Part shown: positions 49,894-60,246 of the stretch, in pieces | How positions within the stretch are numbered: the stretch's first letter is position 1 | Layout: every line of letters begins with the position of its first letter | NCBI RefSeq assembly: GCF_000374625.1 | Contig: NZ_KB894771.1 | Coordinates: forward strand, 59,647 to 123,646 | Direction: 5' to 3' | DNA from: Allobrachymonas chironomi DSM 19884 | GTDB lineage: Bacteria > Pseudomonadota > Gammaproteobacteria > Burkholderiales > Burkholderiaceae_C | DNA length: 64,000 nt | The notes under the pieces: generated by a model | What the model was told of the DNA's origin: nothing | Seen by the model: the letters and a program-made list of their open reading frames with translations, nothing else | Databases searched by the model: none | Position numbers and translations under genes: made by a program

Positions 49894-49921
49894 ACAGGCG
49901 ACCGGGCTAACGGTCGCCTGT
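49894..49921. terminator. Strong hairpin between convergent genes
   Basis: ACAGGCGACCG pairs over 11 bp with CGGTCGCCTGT around GGCTAA. The flanks are only moderately T-rich. It likely ends the VOC gene and the ferredoxin gene from either side. Confidence 0.6.
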
Positions 49922-49941
49922 TGTCGTTTGGGGCAGGGCGT

Positions 49942-50646
49942 TCAGTCCTGGCGGCGTGCGCGCGCCTTGGCCAGTGCGGCTTCGATGATGGCGCGTTTCT
50001 TGTCGAGCACGGCGGGATCGGTGTACAGGCTCTGCTCCTGCAGGTGTTCCAGCTTGTGCTGAGCCTTGGCTTCAAGCCGGGCGGCCTGGTCGCGCTCGGC
50101 GCGCTGCTGCTGGAACTGGTGAAAGGTGTAGCGCTGCAGGGCCTGCGCTGCCAGTGCAGGTGACCAGGCATTCCAGCCGGTACGTTCGCCACTGATAGGC
50201 TCCATGGCGATGCAGTCCACCGGACAGGCGATGGCGCACAGGTCGCAGCCGGTACACAACGCTTCCACCACGGTATGCATGCGCTTGTTGCTGCCCAGAA
50301 TCGCATCGGTCGGGCAGGCCTTGATGCACAGCGTGCAGCCGATGCACCAGGCTTCGTCGATCACGGCCACTGTCATCGGGCCTTCCTGGCCAAATTCGGG
50401 ATTCAGCGTGGCAGGCACATGGGCAGGCTCCAGGGCGATGACTGCTGCAATCCTGTGCATGCCCTCTGTTCCACCGGGCGGGCACTGGTCGATACCGGCT
50501 GCACCCGTTGCGATCGCTTCGGCATAGCCGGCGCAATCCGGGTAGCCGCAGCGCTGGCATTGCGTCTGCGGCAGGATGCGGTGGATGGCCTCGGCACGGG
50601 TATCGTGCAGGGCCGGAGGAGTGACAGCAAGATTCCGGGAAGTCAT
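49942..50646 (-). CDS. RnfB/RsxB-type ferredoxin protein
   Basis: The 234-residue protein has a four-Cys Fe-S domain ([16 protein letters not shown] ... DQCPPGG, about 30-62) and two 4Fe-4S clusters ([12 protein letters not shown] and [12 protein letters not shown], about 101-145), then a Lys/Glu/Gln coil. It lacks the N-terminal membrane anchor of RnfB and has no other Rnf genes around, as in many betaproteobacteria. It could deliver electrons to other enzymes; the P450 gene two loci away has no assigned partner, but this link is speculative. Confidence 0.85.
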   Translation of the reverse strand: MTSRNLAVTPPALHDTRAEAIHRILPQTQCQRCGYPDCAGYAEAIATGAAGIDQCPPGGTEGMHRIAAVIALEPAHVPATLNPEFGQEGPMTVAVIDEAWCIGCTLCIKACPTDAILGSNKRMHTVVEALCTGCDLCAIACPVDCIAMEPISGERTGWNAWSPALAAQALQRYTFHQFQQQRAERDQAARLEAKAQHKLEHLQEQSLYTDPAVLDKKRAIIEAALAKARARRQD

Positions 50647-50677
50647 GGCAGCGTGAACACGGGGGCAGAAACAGCAC

Positions 50678-50696
50678 AGCCCGGCAGGGCCGGGCT
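50678..50696 (-). other. GC-rich hairpin after phaZ-coding strand
   Basis: AGCCCGGC and GCCGGGCT flank AGG between the ferredoxin gene and the PHA depolymerase. The T content downstream on the minus strand is poor, so it may be a weak terminator or stability element. Confidence 0.35.
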
Positions 50697-50722
50697 GGCG
50701 TGTCAGTCTGCAGTATAGGTGA

Positions 50723-52585
50723 TCAGGACTGCTTGGGGGCGCTGGCGCTCTGGGCTGCGTTTGGCTGCCCCTCTGTTTCCGGGGTGCGCCAGGCGGTAGC
50801 CGGGCGGCTGGCTTCGGCTTCCGGCTGGGCGGGTGCCGCAGTTGGTGTTGCGGTTTCGGCCTTGGCAGGAGCCGCAGCCGGTGCCGGAGCAGCTGTTGCT
50901 GCTACGGTGGCAGGCTTGGCGGCTACTGCTGCGGCAGGCACGCTGGTGGCCTTCGGGGCAACGTCCGGCTTGCTTTCGACCGCTGGCTTGTTGGTGGCGG
51001 TGGCAGCGGGCTTGCTTGCGGCCTTGGGGGCAGCGGCAGGCTTGGCAGCCGCGGCGGGTTTTGCGGCAGCAGCCTTGCTGGTACTGGTCGTCTTGCGCGC
51101 GGTAGCCGGCTTGGCGCGGCTGGCGGCCGGCTTGCGGGCAGCCGGAGCGGCCTTCACGGCGCTGTCGGCAGCGACAGTGGCCGCTGCCTTGGCTGCGACA
51201 GGTTTGTCTTCCACCGGCTGGTAGTTGGTTCCCAGCTGCAGCTGTTCGTACAGGTCTTCGCGGTTTTCCAGTGCTTCCATCAGGGCCTGGGACGCGGCAC
51301 GGCGCTTGGTGGTGACGATGCCGGTGTGGTGATTGGCGATGAAGTCGCGCAGGATCGGGTAGACCACTTCGCGCCAGCGGCGGCCGCTGAAGATACCGTA
51401 GTGACCGGCACCCATGACTTCGTAGTACTGCTTTTCGCTGTCGGGCACGCTGCTGCACAGGTCCAGCGAGGCCTGGGTCTGACCCAGACCGGCAATGTCG
51501 TCCAGCTCGCCTTCAATGGCCAGCACGGCCGTCTTGGTAATGTCTTGCGGGCGCACCAGCTCGGGCTTGCCTTCGGGGTTGCGGACTTCCCAGGTGCCGT
51601 TGGGCAGGGAGTAGTCCTGGAACACGGTCTTGATGGTGTCCAGATAGAACTCGGCATCCATGTCGAGTACGGCGTTGTACTCGTCGTAGAACTTGCGGTG
51701 GGAATCCGTGCTGCCACCGTCACCACGCACCAGATCCTTGAAGTAGTCGTAGTAGCTGGTGGCGTGGCGGTTGGGGTTCATGGCCACGAAACCGGCATAC
51801 TGCAGGAAACCGGGGTAGACGCGGCGACCGGCACCGGGGTAGTTGTTCGGCACGCGGTGGATCACATTGGTCTCGAACCATTGCAGGCTGCGCTTCACGG
51901 CCAGATCGTTGACGGCGGTGGGCGACCTGGAGGCATCGATCGGGCCGCCCATCATGGTCATGGAAGCCGGTGTCTGCTCGCCGCGCGAGGCCATCAGGGA
52001 GACGGCCGCCATCACCGGAACGGTCGGCTGGCAGACGCTGACCACATGCACTTCGCCGTTGTTTTCCTGCAGGTAGCGGATGAACTCCTGCACGTAGTTG
52101 ACGTAGTCGTCGAGGCTGAAAGTGCCTTCGGACAGCGGTACTTCACGCGCATTTTTCCAGTCGGTGATGTAGACCTTGTGGTCACGCAGCAGGGTGCGCA
52201 CGGTGTCGCGCAGCAGCGTCGAGTAATGGCCGGACAGCGGGGCCACCACCAGCACGACCGGCGAGCGCAGCAGGGTTTCCAGTGTCTTGGTGTCGTCGGC
52301 ATAGCGCTTGAAACGCAGCAGGTTGCAGAACGGCTTGCTGATTTCGACGCGTTCGTGGATGGTGACGCTGACGCCATCGACCGGCACCGAAGTGATGCCG
52401 AACTCGGGCTTTTCGTAATCCTTTGCCAGACGGTGCAGCAGGTTGTAGCCGGCTGCCATGCGGTTGGCCATGGGCGCGTGGCTCATGGGAGCCAGCGGAT
52501 TGGTGAACAGACGCGATGCCACGAGCGCGAGCTCGGCAAACGGTTCCATCAGCGTGCGCTGGGCTTCGTAAATCTGGTAGAGCAT
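50723..52585 (-). CDS. phaZ: Intracellular PHA depolymerase with Ala/Lys/Pro-rich C-terminal tail
   Basis: The first 460 residues are an intracellular (granule) poly-3-hydroxybutyrate depolymerase: the N-terminus [16 protein letters not shown] is diagnostic and the nucleophile is Cys 185 in [10 protein letters not shown], in place of the Ser box of secreted enzymes, with a His near 395 (GAGHYGIF). Residues about 461-620 are a tail of Ala, Lys, Pro and Thr with KPAAA-type repeats, absent from typical 420-residue enzymes. It mobilises storage polyester. The start at 52585 follows AGGGAA. A separate promoter and operator-like palindrome lie upstream. Confidence 0.93.
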   Translation of the reverse strand: MLYQIYEAQRTLMEPFAELALVASRLFTNPLAPMSHAPMANRMAAGYNLLHRLAKDYEKPEFGITSVPVDGVSVTIHERVEISKPFCNLLRFKRYADDTKTLETLLRSPVVLVVAPLSGHYSTLLRDTVRTLLRDHKVYITDWKNAREVPLSEGTFSLDDYVNYVQEFIRYLQENNGEVHVVSVCQPTVPVMAAVSLMASRGEQTPASMTMMGGPIDASRSPTAVNDLAVKRSLQWFETNVIHRVPNNYPGAGRRVYPGFLQYAGFVAMNPNRHATSYYDYFKDLVRGDGGSTDSHRKFYDEYNAVLDMDAEFYLDTIKTVFQDYSLPNGTWEVRNPEGKPELVRPQDITKTAVLAIEGELDDIAGLGQTQASLDLCSSVPDSEKQYYEVMGAGHYGIFSGRRWREVVYPILRDFIANHHTGIVTTKRRAASQALMEALENREDLYEQLQLGTNYQPVEDKPVAAKAAATVAADSAVKAAPAARKPAASRAKPATARKTTSTSKAAAAKPAAAAKPAAAPKAASKPAATATNKPAVESKPDVAPKATSVPAAAVAAKPATVAATAAPAPAAAPAKAETATPTAAPAQPEAEASRPATAWRTPETEGQPNAAQSASAPKQS

Positions 52586-52620
52586 GATGATTCCCTGTTT
52601 CTTTTTGCTGCGGTGCAACA

Positions 52621-52649
52621 ATCTTAGCAGTTTATGGTGACTGCTTCAA
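52621..52649 (-). promoter_or_regulatory. Promoter of phaZ
   Basis: On the minus strand TTGAAG (complement at 52644-52649) and TAAGAT (complement at 52621-52626) are separated by 17 bp. The start near 52614 would give a leader of about 29 nt. Confidence 0.65.
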
Positions 52650-52650
52650 C

Positions 52651-52666
52651 GAACAAACGGTCGTTC
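52651..52666. promoter_or_regulatory. TetR-type operator-like palindrome beside the phaZ promoter
   Basis: GAACAAACGGTCGTTC has dyad symmetry in 6 of its 8 base pairs. It directly precedes the -35 box on the minus strand, a position suited to control of phaZ. The regulator is not in the window. Confidence 0.45.
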
Positions 52667-52795
52667 TAAATATCGACAACAAGCCATTTTGCGCCTGTCA
52701 TAACCCATGGAGATAAGGATATTCCCTAGAGAAGACGGCTCCATGACGGCAGGCGGCGGGATGGGCAGCCTGCTGCATGCCTGTTGCGTGCATGC

Positions 52796-52824
52796 AAAAA
52801 AGCCACTCGGAGAGAGTGGCTTTT
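52796..52824 (-). terminator. Terminator of the aminotransferase gene
   Basis: GCCACTC pairs with GAGTGGC around GGAGA and is flanked by TTTTTT on the minus strand and TTTT on the plus strand. It lies 17 bp after the stop codon of the 52841 gene. Confidence 0.88.
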
Positions 52825-52840
52825 CGGGATGATGCGGCGA

Positions 52841-54037
52841 TCAGATCACCTGGGCGATGCTTTTGCAGACATGGGCGATGTTCTGGCTGTTGAGCGCCGC
52901 CACGCACATGCGACCGGTATCGGTGCCGTAGACACCAAACTCGTTGCGCAGACGCACCATCTGGTCCTTGTTCAGGCCGGAGTAGCTGAACATGCCAACC
53001 TGGGTGGTGATGAAGGACATGTCCTGCTGCACGCCGGCAGCCTTCAGGCCGTCCACCAGCGCCTGGCGCATCTGCTTGATGCGCACGCGCATTTCGCCCA
53101 GTTCCTTTTCCCACAGGGCGCGCAATTCGGGATCATTCAGCACGATGGCGACCACGCTGCCGCCATGCGTGGGCGGGTTGCTGTAGTTGGTGCGGATCAC
53201 GATCTTGAGTTGGCTCATGACGCGGGCGGCTTCTTCCTTGTTGGCGCTGACCACGCTCAGGGCACCGACGCGCTCACCGTACAGGCTGAAGCTCTTGCTG
53301 AAGGAGGTGGAGACAAAGAATTGCAGACCGGCTGCCACGAACTTGCCGATCACGGCGCCATCTTCGGCGATGCCGGCACCAAAACCCTGGTAGGCCATGT
53401 CCAGAAAGGCCACCAGGCCTTTTGCCTTGACCACTTCGACCACCTGATCCCACTGTTCGGCTGTCAGATCGTAGCCGGTGGGGTTGTGGCAGCAGGCGTG
53501 CAGCACCACGATGGTGCCGGCGGGTGCCGCATTCAGGCTGGCCAGCATGCCGTCGAAGTGGATGCCGCGCTTGTCGGCATCGTAGTAGGCGTAGGTGCCG
53601 ACCTGGAAGCCGGCGTTGGTGAACAGGGCGCGGTGGTTTTCCCAGCTCGGGTCGCTGATCAGCACCTGCGCATCGGGGCTGATCTTCTTGAGAAAGTCGG
53701 CACCGATCTTCAGGCCGCCGGTACCCCCCAGCGCTTGCACGGTGGAGACGCGATCGCTTTGCACGACTTCGCTGTCGGCACCAAAGACCAGACCCTTGAC
53801 GGCGCTGTCATAGGCCGCCAGACCGTCGATCGGCAGGTAGCCTCGTGCGGCCTTTTTTTCCATCAGGCGCTGTTCGGCGATCTGCACGCACTGCAGCAGC
53901 GGCAGCTTGCCGTTGTCGTCAAAGTACACGCCCACGCCCAGGTTGGTTTTGCTGGGATTGGTGTCGGCGGCAAATTGTTCGTTCAGGCCCAGGATCGGAT
54001 CGCGCGGGGCCATTTCGACGGCGGAAAAAAGGGACAT
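52841..54037 (-). CDS. Aromatic/aspartate aminotransferase, class I
   Basis: The 398-residue PLP enzyme matches the AspC/TyrB subgroup: VGVYFDDNGKLPLL, the PLP-phosphate segment ALGGTGGLKIGA, SWENHRALF, HNPTGYDLT, the PLP lysine in TSFSKSFSLYGERVG and the carboxylate-binding Arg in YGTDTGRMCVAAL. It transfers the amino group between aspartate, tyrosine or phenylalanine and 2-oxoglutarate. AspC and TyrB cannot be told apart here. It is divergent from uvrB with a 194-bp gap. Confidence 0.92.
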   Translation of the reverse strand: MSLFSAVEMAPRDPILGLNEQFAADTNPSKTNLGVGVYFDDNGKLPLLQCVQIAEQRLMEKKAARGYLPIDGLAAYDSAVKGLVFGADSEVVQSDRVSTVQALGGTGGLKIGADFLKKISPDAQVLISDPSWENHRALFTNAGFQVGTYAYYDADKRGIHFDGMLASLNAAPAGTIVVLHACCHNPTGYDLTAEQWDQVVEVVKAKGLVAFLDMAYQGFGAGIAEDGAVIGKFVAAGLQFFVSTSFSKSFSLYGERVGALSVVSANKEEAARVMSQLKIVIRTNYSNPPTHGGSVVAIVLNDPELRALWEKELGEMRVRIKQMRQALVDGLKAAGVQQDMSFITTQVGMFSYSGLNKDQMVRLRNEFGVYGTDTGRMCVAALNSQNIAHVCKSIAQVI

Positions 54038-54231
54038 GGTTTACCTCTGGTGGATGATAGGTGCCCGTGGTGTGTGGGCGAATCGGGTGTGCAGGGCAGG
54101 CCGTTTCAGCCTGCGGCAGACACAACATTACATTGTAGGGCGTGGCGACTGCATGGGAATGAATTTCTTTGTGTCACCAGTGCCGGGCAGACATGCTTTA
54201 CATTGCGGATTTCGCCCCCATGTGAAGCCCC

Positions 54232-56328
<2,097 letters not shown>

Positions 56329-56393
56329 TTTTTTTATGGATTGAATTGACGCTTTCCATCCCTTTGTCCTAGTGGGATGTATGGTTATCTGCT

Positions 56394-56419
56394 ATACTCG
56401 ACACAATTACTCGGGATAT
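56394..56419 (+). promoter_or_regulatory. IscR-type operator over the isc promoter
   Basis: The site ATACTCGAC ... ACTCGGGATAT resembles the type 1 IscR motif (ATA-SYY-GAC-N6-A-GT/CT-CRRS-TAT) with a single-base insertion near the end. A TATACT -10 box (56393-56398) overlaps its left half. Fe-S-loaded IscR bound here would block the operon it leads. Confidence 0.65.
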
Positions 56420-56466
56420 GGGTTGTTCCGTATCCCTCCAAGGAACGATTGACGAGGTACCAGACC

Positions 56467-57006
56467 ATGCGACTCACGACCAAGGGACGCTTTGCCGTCA
56501 CTGCCATGATCGACCTGGCGTTGCGCCAGTCCAGCGGCCCGGTGACGCTGGCGGCGATCAGCCAGCGCCAGCAGATTTCGCTGTCCTATCTGGAACAGCT
56601 GTTCGGCAAGCTGCGTCGCCACGAGCTGGTGGAATCCACCCGTGGCCCGGGCGGCGGCTATTCGCTGGCGCGCAAGGCGCAGGACATCACGGTGGCCGAC
56701 ATCGTGGTGTCGGTTGACGAACAGCTTGATGCCACCAGCTGCGGCGGCAAGTCCAATTGCCGTGGTGAACACAGCGGCCCGTGCATGACGCACGACCTGT
56801 GGACCAGCCTGAACGAGCGCATGCTCGATTTCCTCCGCTCGGTCAACCTGCAAAAGCTGGTGGACGAGCAGATTGCCAAGGGTGTGCAGGTCGAGGACAA
56901 GCCGATCATCAAGCGTGCAATTTCCAGCACGCCGGTGATCAAGCCGCTGCGTGTCAATGCGCCCAACTCGGTGTTCGCCCTGGGCACCACCCCGATTTCC
57001 AAGTGA
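56467..57006 (+). CDS. iscR: Fe-S cluster assembly transcription factor IscR
   Basis: The 179-residue Rrf2-family regulator has a winged helix ([32 protein letters not shown]) and three clustered cysteines (CGGKSNC then GEHSGPC) for a [2Fe-2S] cluster; the spacing of the last Cys is slightly longer than in E. coli. The ATG at 56467 lies 29 bp after the operator region start of the leader. It heads the isc operon. Confidence 0.96.
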   Translation: MRLTTKGRFAVTAMIDLALRQSSGPVTLAAISQRQQISLSYLEQLFGKLRRHELVESTRGPGGGYSLARKAQDITVADIVVSVDEQLDATSCGGKSNCRGEHSGPCMTHDLWTSLNERMLDFLRSVNLQKLVDEQIAKGVQVEDKPIIKRAISSTPVIKPLRVNAPNSVFALGTTPISK

Positions 57007-57034
57007 CCCCATTCCACTGACCAAGACCAAGACC

Positions 57035-58249
57035 ATGAGCAAGCAATACCCGATCTATCTGGACTACGCCGCCACCACGCCGGTTGATCCCCGCGTGGCC
57101 GAGGCCATGATCCCCTGGCTGGCCGAGCATTACGGCAACCCGGCATCGCGCAGCCATGCCTGGGGCTGGGAAGCCGAAGACGCCGTGGATAACGCGCGTG
57201 AGCAGGTGGCTGCCCTGATCAACGCCGATGCGCGTGAAATCATCTGGACCAGCGGCGCCACCGAATCCGACAACCTGGCGATCAAAGGCGCGGCGCAGTT
57301 CTACAAGAGCCGCGGCAAGCACCTGATCACGGTCAAGACCGAGCACAAGGCGGTGCTGGACACCATGCGCGAACTGGAGCGCCAGGGCTTTGAGGTGAGC
57401 TACCTGGACGTGCAGGACAATGGCCTGCTGGACCTGGAAGTACTGAAGGCGGCCATCCGCCCCGACACCATCCTGGTCAGCGTGATGTTCGTCAATAACG
57501 AGATTGGCGTGATCCAGGATATTCCGGCCATCGGTGCGCTGTGCCGCGAGAAGGGCATCATCTTTCATGTGGATGCGGCCCAGGCCACCGGCAAGACGCC
57601 GATCGACGTGCAAAGCCTGCCGATTGACCTGATGAGCCTGGCCTCGCACAAGGTTTACGGCCCCAAGGGCATTGGTGCGCTGTACGTGCGCCGCAAGCCG
57701 CGCATCCGCCTGGAAGCGCAAATGCACGGTGGCGGCCATGAGCGCGGCATGCGCAGCGGTACCCTGGCCACGCACCAGATCGTCGGCATGGGCGAAGCCT
57801 ACCGTCTGGCCAAGGCCGAGATGGAGCAGGATCGCGAGCATGCCAGCAAGCTGTACCAGCGCCTGCTGGATGGCCTGGGCAAGATCGACCAGTCTTTCGT
57901 CAACGGCGACACGCCGAGCCGCATTCCGCACATCCTGAACATGAGCTTCAACTTCGTCGAAGGCGAATCGCTGATGATGGGCGTGAAGTCGCTGGCGGTG
58001 TCCAGTGGTTCGGCCTGTACCAGCGCCAGCCTGGAGCCCAGCTACGTGCTGCGCGCCCTGGGTCGCAGCGACGAGCTGGCGCACAGCAGCCTGCGCATGT
58101 CGTTCGGCCGTTTCACGACCGAAGCCGATGTGGATCACGCAATTGCCGAGATCACCGAAAACGTGGCCAAGCTGCGCGAGCTCAGCCCGCTGTGGGAAAT
58201 GTTCCTGGACGGCGTCGATATGGACGCCATCGAGTGGGCGGCTCATTGA
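57035..58249 (+). CDS. iscS: Cysteine desulfurase
   Basis: The 404-residue PLP enzyme provides persulfide sulfur from cysteine. Motifs are [23 protein letters not shown], the PLP lysine in [16 protein letters not shown] and the mobile-loop Cys in [15 protein letters not shown]. The C-terminus ([18 protein letters not shown]) is the IscU-docking tail. The stop overlaps the next ATG as TGATG. Confidence 0.98.
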   Translation: MSKQYPIYLDYAATTPVDPRVAEAMIPWLAEHYGNPASRSHAWGWEAEDAVDNAREQVAALINADAREIIWTSGATESDNLAIKGAAQFYKSRGKHLITVKTEHKAVLDTMRELERQGFEVSYLDVQDNGLLDLEVLKAAIRPDTILVSVMFVNNEIGVIQDIPAIGALCREKGIIFHVDAAQATGKTPIDVQSLPIDLMSLASHKVYGPKGIGALYVRRKPRIRLEAQMHGGGHERGMRSGTLATHQIVGMGEAYRLAKAEMEQDREHASKLYQRLLDGLGKIDQSFVNGDTPSRIPHILNMSFNFVEGESLMMGVKSLAVSSGSACTSASLEPSYVLRALGRSDELAHSSLRMSFGRFTTEADVDHAIAEITENVAKLRELSPLWEMFLDGVDMDAIEWAAH

Positions 58250-58656
58250 TGAGGGCCCGGCGCGCGACTCCCTGGCTGCTGGGCGGCATGCTGGCCGTCG
58301 GCATGCTGCCGCTGCAGGCGCAGGCATCGACCCAGGTCGCCTGCCTGCTGATGGGGCAGGTCAAGGAGGTGCGTGCACAACCGCTGTCCGAACTGGTGGT
58401 GCGGTTCCAGATCCAGGGCGTGCGTGACGACAATACGCAGCGCAACGATGTGGAATGCCGCAAGCAGTTCAAGGCTGGTGACAGCCTCTGGGCCAGCCTG
58501 AATCTGAACAAGCTGCCCCAGACACTGGCCTACAAGTCCGGTGACCGGATCTGGCTGAGCTATCGCTACGGAGATGACCGCAGCGGCAGTGTCTGGCGCA
58601 AGTACGAAGCAATAGCGTCCAAGCAATACATGGAGAGAAGAAATGGCATACAGTGA
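58249..58656 (+). CDS. Small exported protein inserted between iscS and iscU
   Basis: The 135-residue product has a Sec-type signal peptide (basic MRARRATP, hydrophobic LLGGMLAVGMLPL, probable cleavage after AQA near residue 25). The mature part has two Cys (ACLLMG and VECRKQ) that could form a disulfide in the periplasm. The ATG overlaps the iscS stop (TGATG) and the gene ends 14 bp inside iscU, so it is coupled to both. I do not recognise the family. Its export is odd for an operon of cytosolic proteins. Confidence 0.7.
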   Translation: MRARRATPWLLGGMLAVGMLPLQAQASTQVACLLMGQVKEVRAQPLSELVVRFQIQGVRDDNTQRNDVECRKQFKAGDSLWASLNLNKLPQTLAYKSGDRIWLSYRYGDDRSGSVWRKYEAIASKQYMERRNGIQ

Positions 58657-59029
58657 CAAGGTCGTTGACCACTACGAAAACCCCCGCAACGTTGGCTCCT
58701 TCGACAAGGGCGATGAATCCGTGGGCACCGGCATGGTGGGTGCACCGGCCTGTGGCGACGTGATGAAGCTGCAGATCAAGGTCAACCCGCAGACCGGAGT
58801 GATCGAGGATGCGCGCTTCAAGACTTACGGCTGTGGTTCTGCCATTGCCAGCAGCTCGCTGGTGACCGAATGGGTCAAGGGCAAGACGCTGGACGAAGCC
58901 GCTGCACTGAAGAACAGCCAGATCGCCGAAGAGCTGGAGCTGCCGCCGGTCAAGGTGCACTGTTCCATCCTGGCGGAAGACGCCATCAAGGCCGCCGTCA
59001 ACGACTACAAGCAGAAGCACCAGGACTGA
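58643..59029 (+). CDS. iscU: Fe-S cluster scaffold IscU
   Basis: The 128-residue scaffold has the three cluster Cys in GAPACGD, TYGCGSAIAS and KVHCSILAED, plus the HscA-binding LPPVK motif. ATG 58643 follows GAGAAGAA. It starts inside the 3' end of the exported-protein gene. Confidence 0.98.
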   Translation: MAYSDKVVDHYENPRNVGSFDKGDESVGTGMVGAPACGDVMKLQIKVNPQTGVIEDARFKTYGCGSAIASSSLVTEWVKGKTLDEAAALKNSQIAEELELPPVKVHCSILAEDAIKAAVNDYKQKHQD

Positions 59030-59085
59030 GCAGGCAGGGCTGACCGCAGGTGCTTGCGTGCACCTGCTCGCAAGGAATTTCCGAC

Positions 59086-59409
59086 ATGGCAATTACGATG
59101 ACAGAGGCGGCGGCGCGACACGTCAACCGCTCGCTGAACAAGCGCGGCAAGGGCATGGGCGTGCGCCTGGGCGTGAAGACGACCGGCTGTTCCGGCCTGG
59201 CCTATACGCTCGAATATGTGGACGAACCGGCTGCCGAAGACGTGATTTTCGAACAGCACGGCGTCAAGGTGCTGGTCGATCCCAAGAGCCTGGCCTATAT
59301 CGACGGCACCGAGCTGGACTATGTGCGCGAGGGCCTGAACGAAGGCTTCAAGTTCCTCAACCCGCGTGAACGCGATCGCTGCGGCTGCGGCGAGAGCTTC
59401 CGCGTCTGA
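59086..59409 (+). CDS. iscA: Fe-S cluster assembly protein IscA
   Basis: The 107-residue A-type carrier has the Cys triad in TTGCSGLAY and the C-terminal CGCGESF. It delivers clusters to 4Fe-4S targets. AAGGAA precedes ATG 59086. Confidence 0.97.
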   Translation: MAITMTEAAARHVNRSLNKRGKGMGVRLGVKTTGCSGLAYTLEYVDEPAAEDVIFEQHGVKVLVDPKSLAYIDGTELDYVREGLNEGFKFLNPRERDRCGCGESFRV

Positions 59410-59415
59410 TTCTTC

Positions 59416-59634
59416 ATGCAGGCCCGGGCCACCGTTTCGGTGACGCTGGACAATGAGGCGGAGATTCTGGCCATCAACCGCTGGTTCCGCCGCTGGGGGC
59501 CGCGCCTGCACTGTTCTGACAACCAGGGCTGCGGCTGTTGCGTTGATGTCTGGCAGGTAGAGGCTCCGCTGGAAGCCTTTGACGACCTGCCGGCAACCAT
59601 GCGCAGCCAGCCGGTCACGAGTGAGCATCCATGA
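59416..59634 (+). CDS. Small Cys-rich protein coupled to hscB
   Basis: A 72-residue protein with a Cys cluster CSDNQGCGCCVDVW and no signal peptide. It starts 6 bp after the iscA stop, and its stop overlaps the hscB ATG (ATGA), so it is translated with hscB. Four Cys within 10 residues suggest metal or Fe-S binding. I do not recognise a family. Confidence 0.65.
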   Translation: MQARATVSVTLDNEAEILAINRWFRRWGPRLHCSDNQGCGCCVDVWQVEAPLEAFDDLPATMRSQPVTSEHP

Positions 59635-60152
59635 TCAATCTGCAATCTACCGATTTCGAGCTGCTGAACGTACCCACGCAGTTTGCCCAGGACCTGGCGC
59701 AACTGGATGCGGCCAGAAAGGCCTTGCTGCGCGAGGTGCACCCGGACCGTTTCGTCGCCGAAGGGCCCGCCATGCAGCGCATGGCCATGCAATGGGCGGT
59801 GCGCATCAACGAGGCCTACCAGCGCCTGAAGGATCCGCTCGAGCGCGGCGCCTATCTGTGCGAGCTCAATGGCGAGCCGATCCAGGCCGAAAGCAATACG
59901 GCGATGCCGCCCGATTTCCTGATGCAGCAGATGGAATGGCGCGAGGCGCTGGACGAGGCAACCGATGCGGCCGCGTTGCAGGCGTTGGCGCGTGATGTAC
60001 AGCAGCAGCGCGAGCTGGCAGAAGCCGCCATCACCACCGCGATCGACCAGCAGCAGGACCATGCAGCAGCCAGTACCTGGGTGCGCAAGCTGATGTTCAT
60101 CCACAAGTTTGCACAGGAGGTGCGCCAGCACCAGCTGCGCCTGCCCGGCTGA
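59631..60152 (+). CDS. hscB: Fe-S co-chaperone HscB
   Basis: The 173-residue J-protein has the HPD motif in LLREVHPDRFVAEG and a C-terminal helical IscU-binding domain. It stimulates HscA ATPase and brings IscU. It overlaps the Cys-rich gene by 4 bp. Confidence 0.96.
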   Translation: MINLQSTDFELLNVPTQFAQDLAQLDAARKALLREVHPDRFVAEGPAMQRMAMQWAVRINEAYQRLKDPLERGAYLCELNGEPIQAESNTAMPPDFLMQQMEWREALDEATDAAALQALARDVQQQRELAEAAITTAIDQQQDHAAASTWVRKLMFIHKFAQEVRQHQLRLPG

Positions 60153-60210
60153 TACACGGGACAGCCTGCCGCAGCGCCAGCCGGCATCTCTGGGACAATA
60201 CGCACACTTG

Positions 60211-60239
60211 GTGCAGGTCTGCTGACCTGCACACTTTTT
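60211..60239 (+). terminator. Attenuator-like hairpin between hscB and hscA
   Basis: GTGCAGGTC pairs perfectly with GACCTGCAC around TGCT, followed by ACTTTTT. It ends 8-14 nt before the hscA ATG, so it may lower hscA transcription or mask its start region. No clear Shine-Dalgarno is visible for hscA. Confidence 0.6.
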
Positions 60240-60246
60240 CTGACAT

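Noticed and set aside
52698..53114. Separate short gene overlapping the aminotransferase 3' end
   Set aside because: Frame-shifted shadow of the aminotransferase; no ribosome site.
54038..54231. LexA box before uvrB
   Set aside because: No CTGT-N8-ACAG match was found in the gap.
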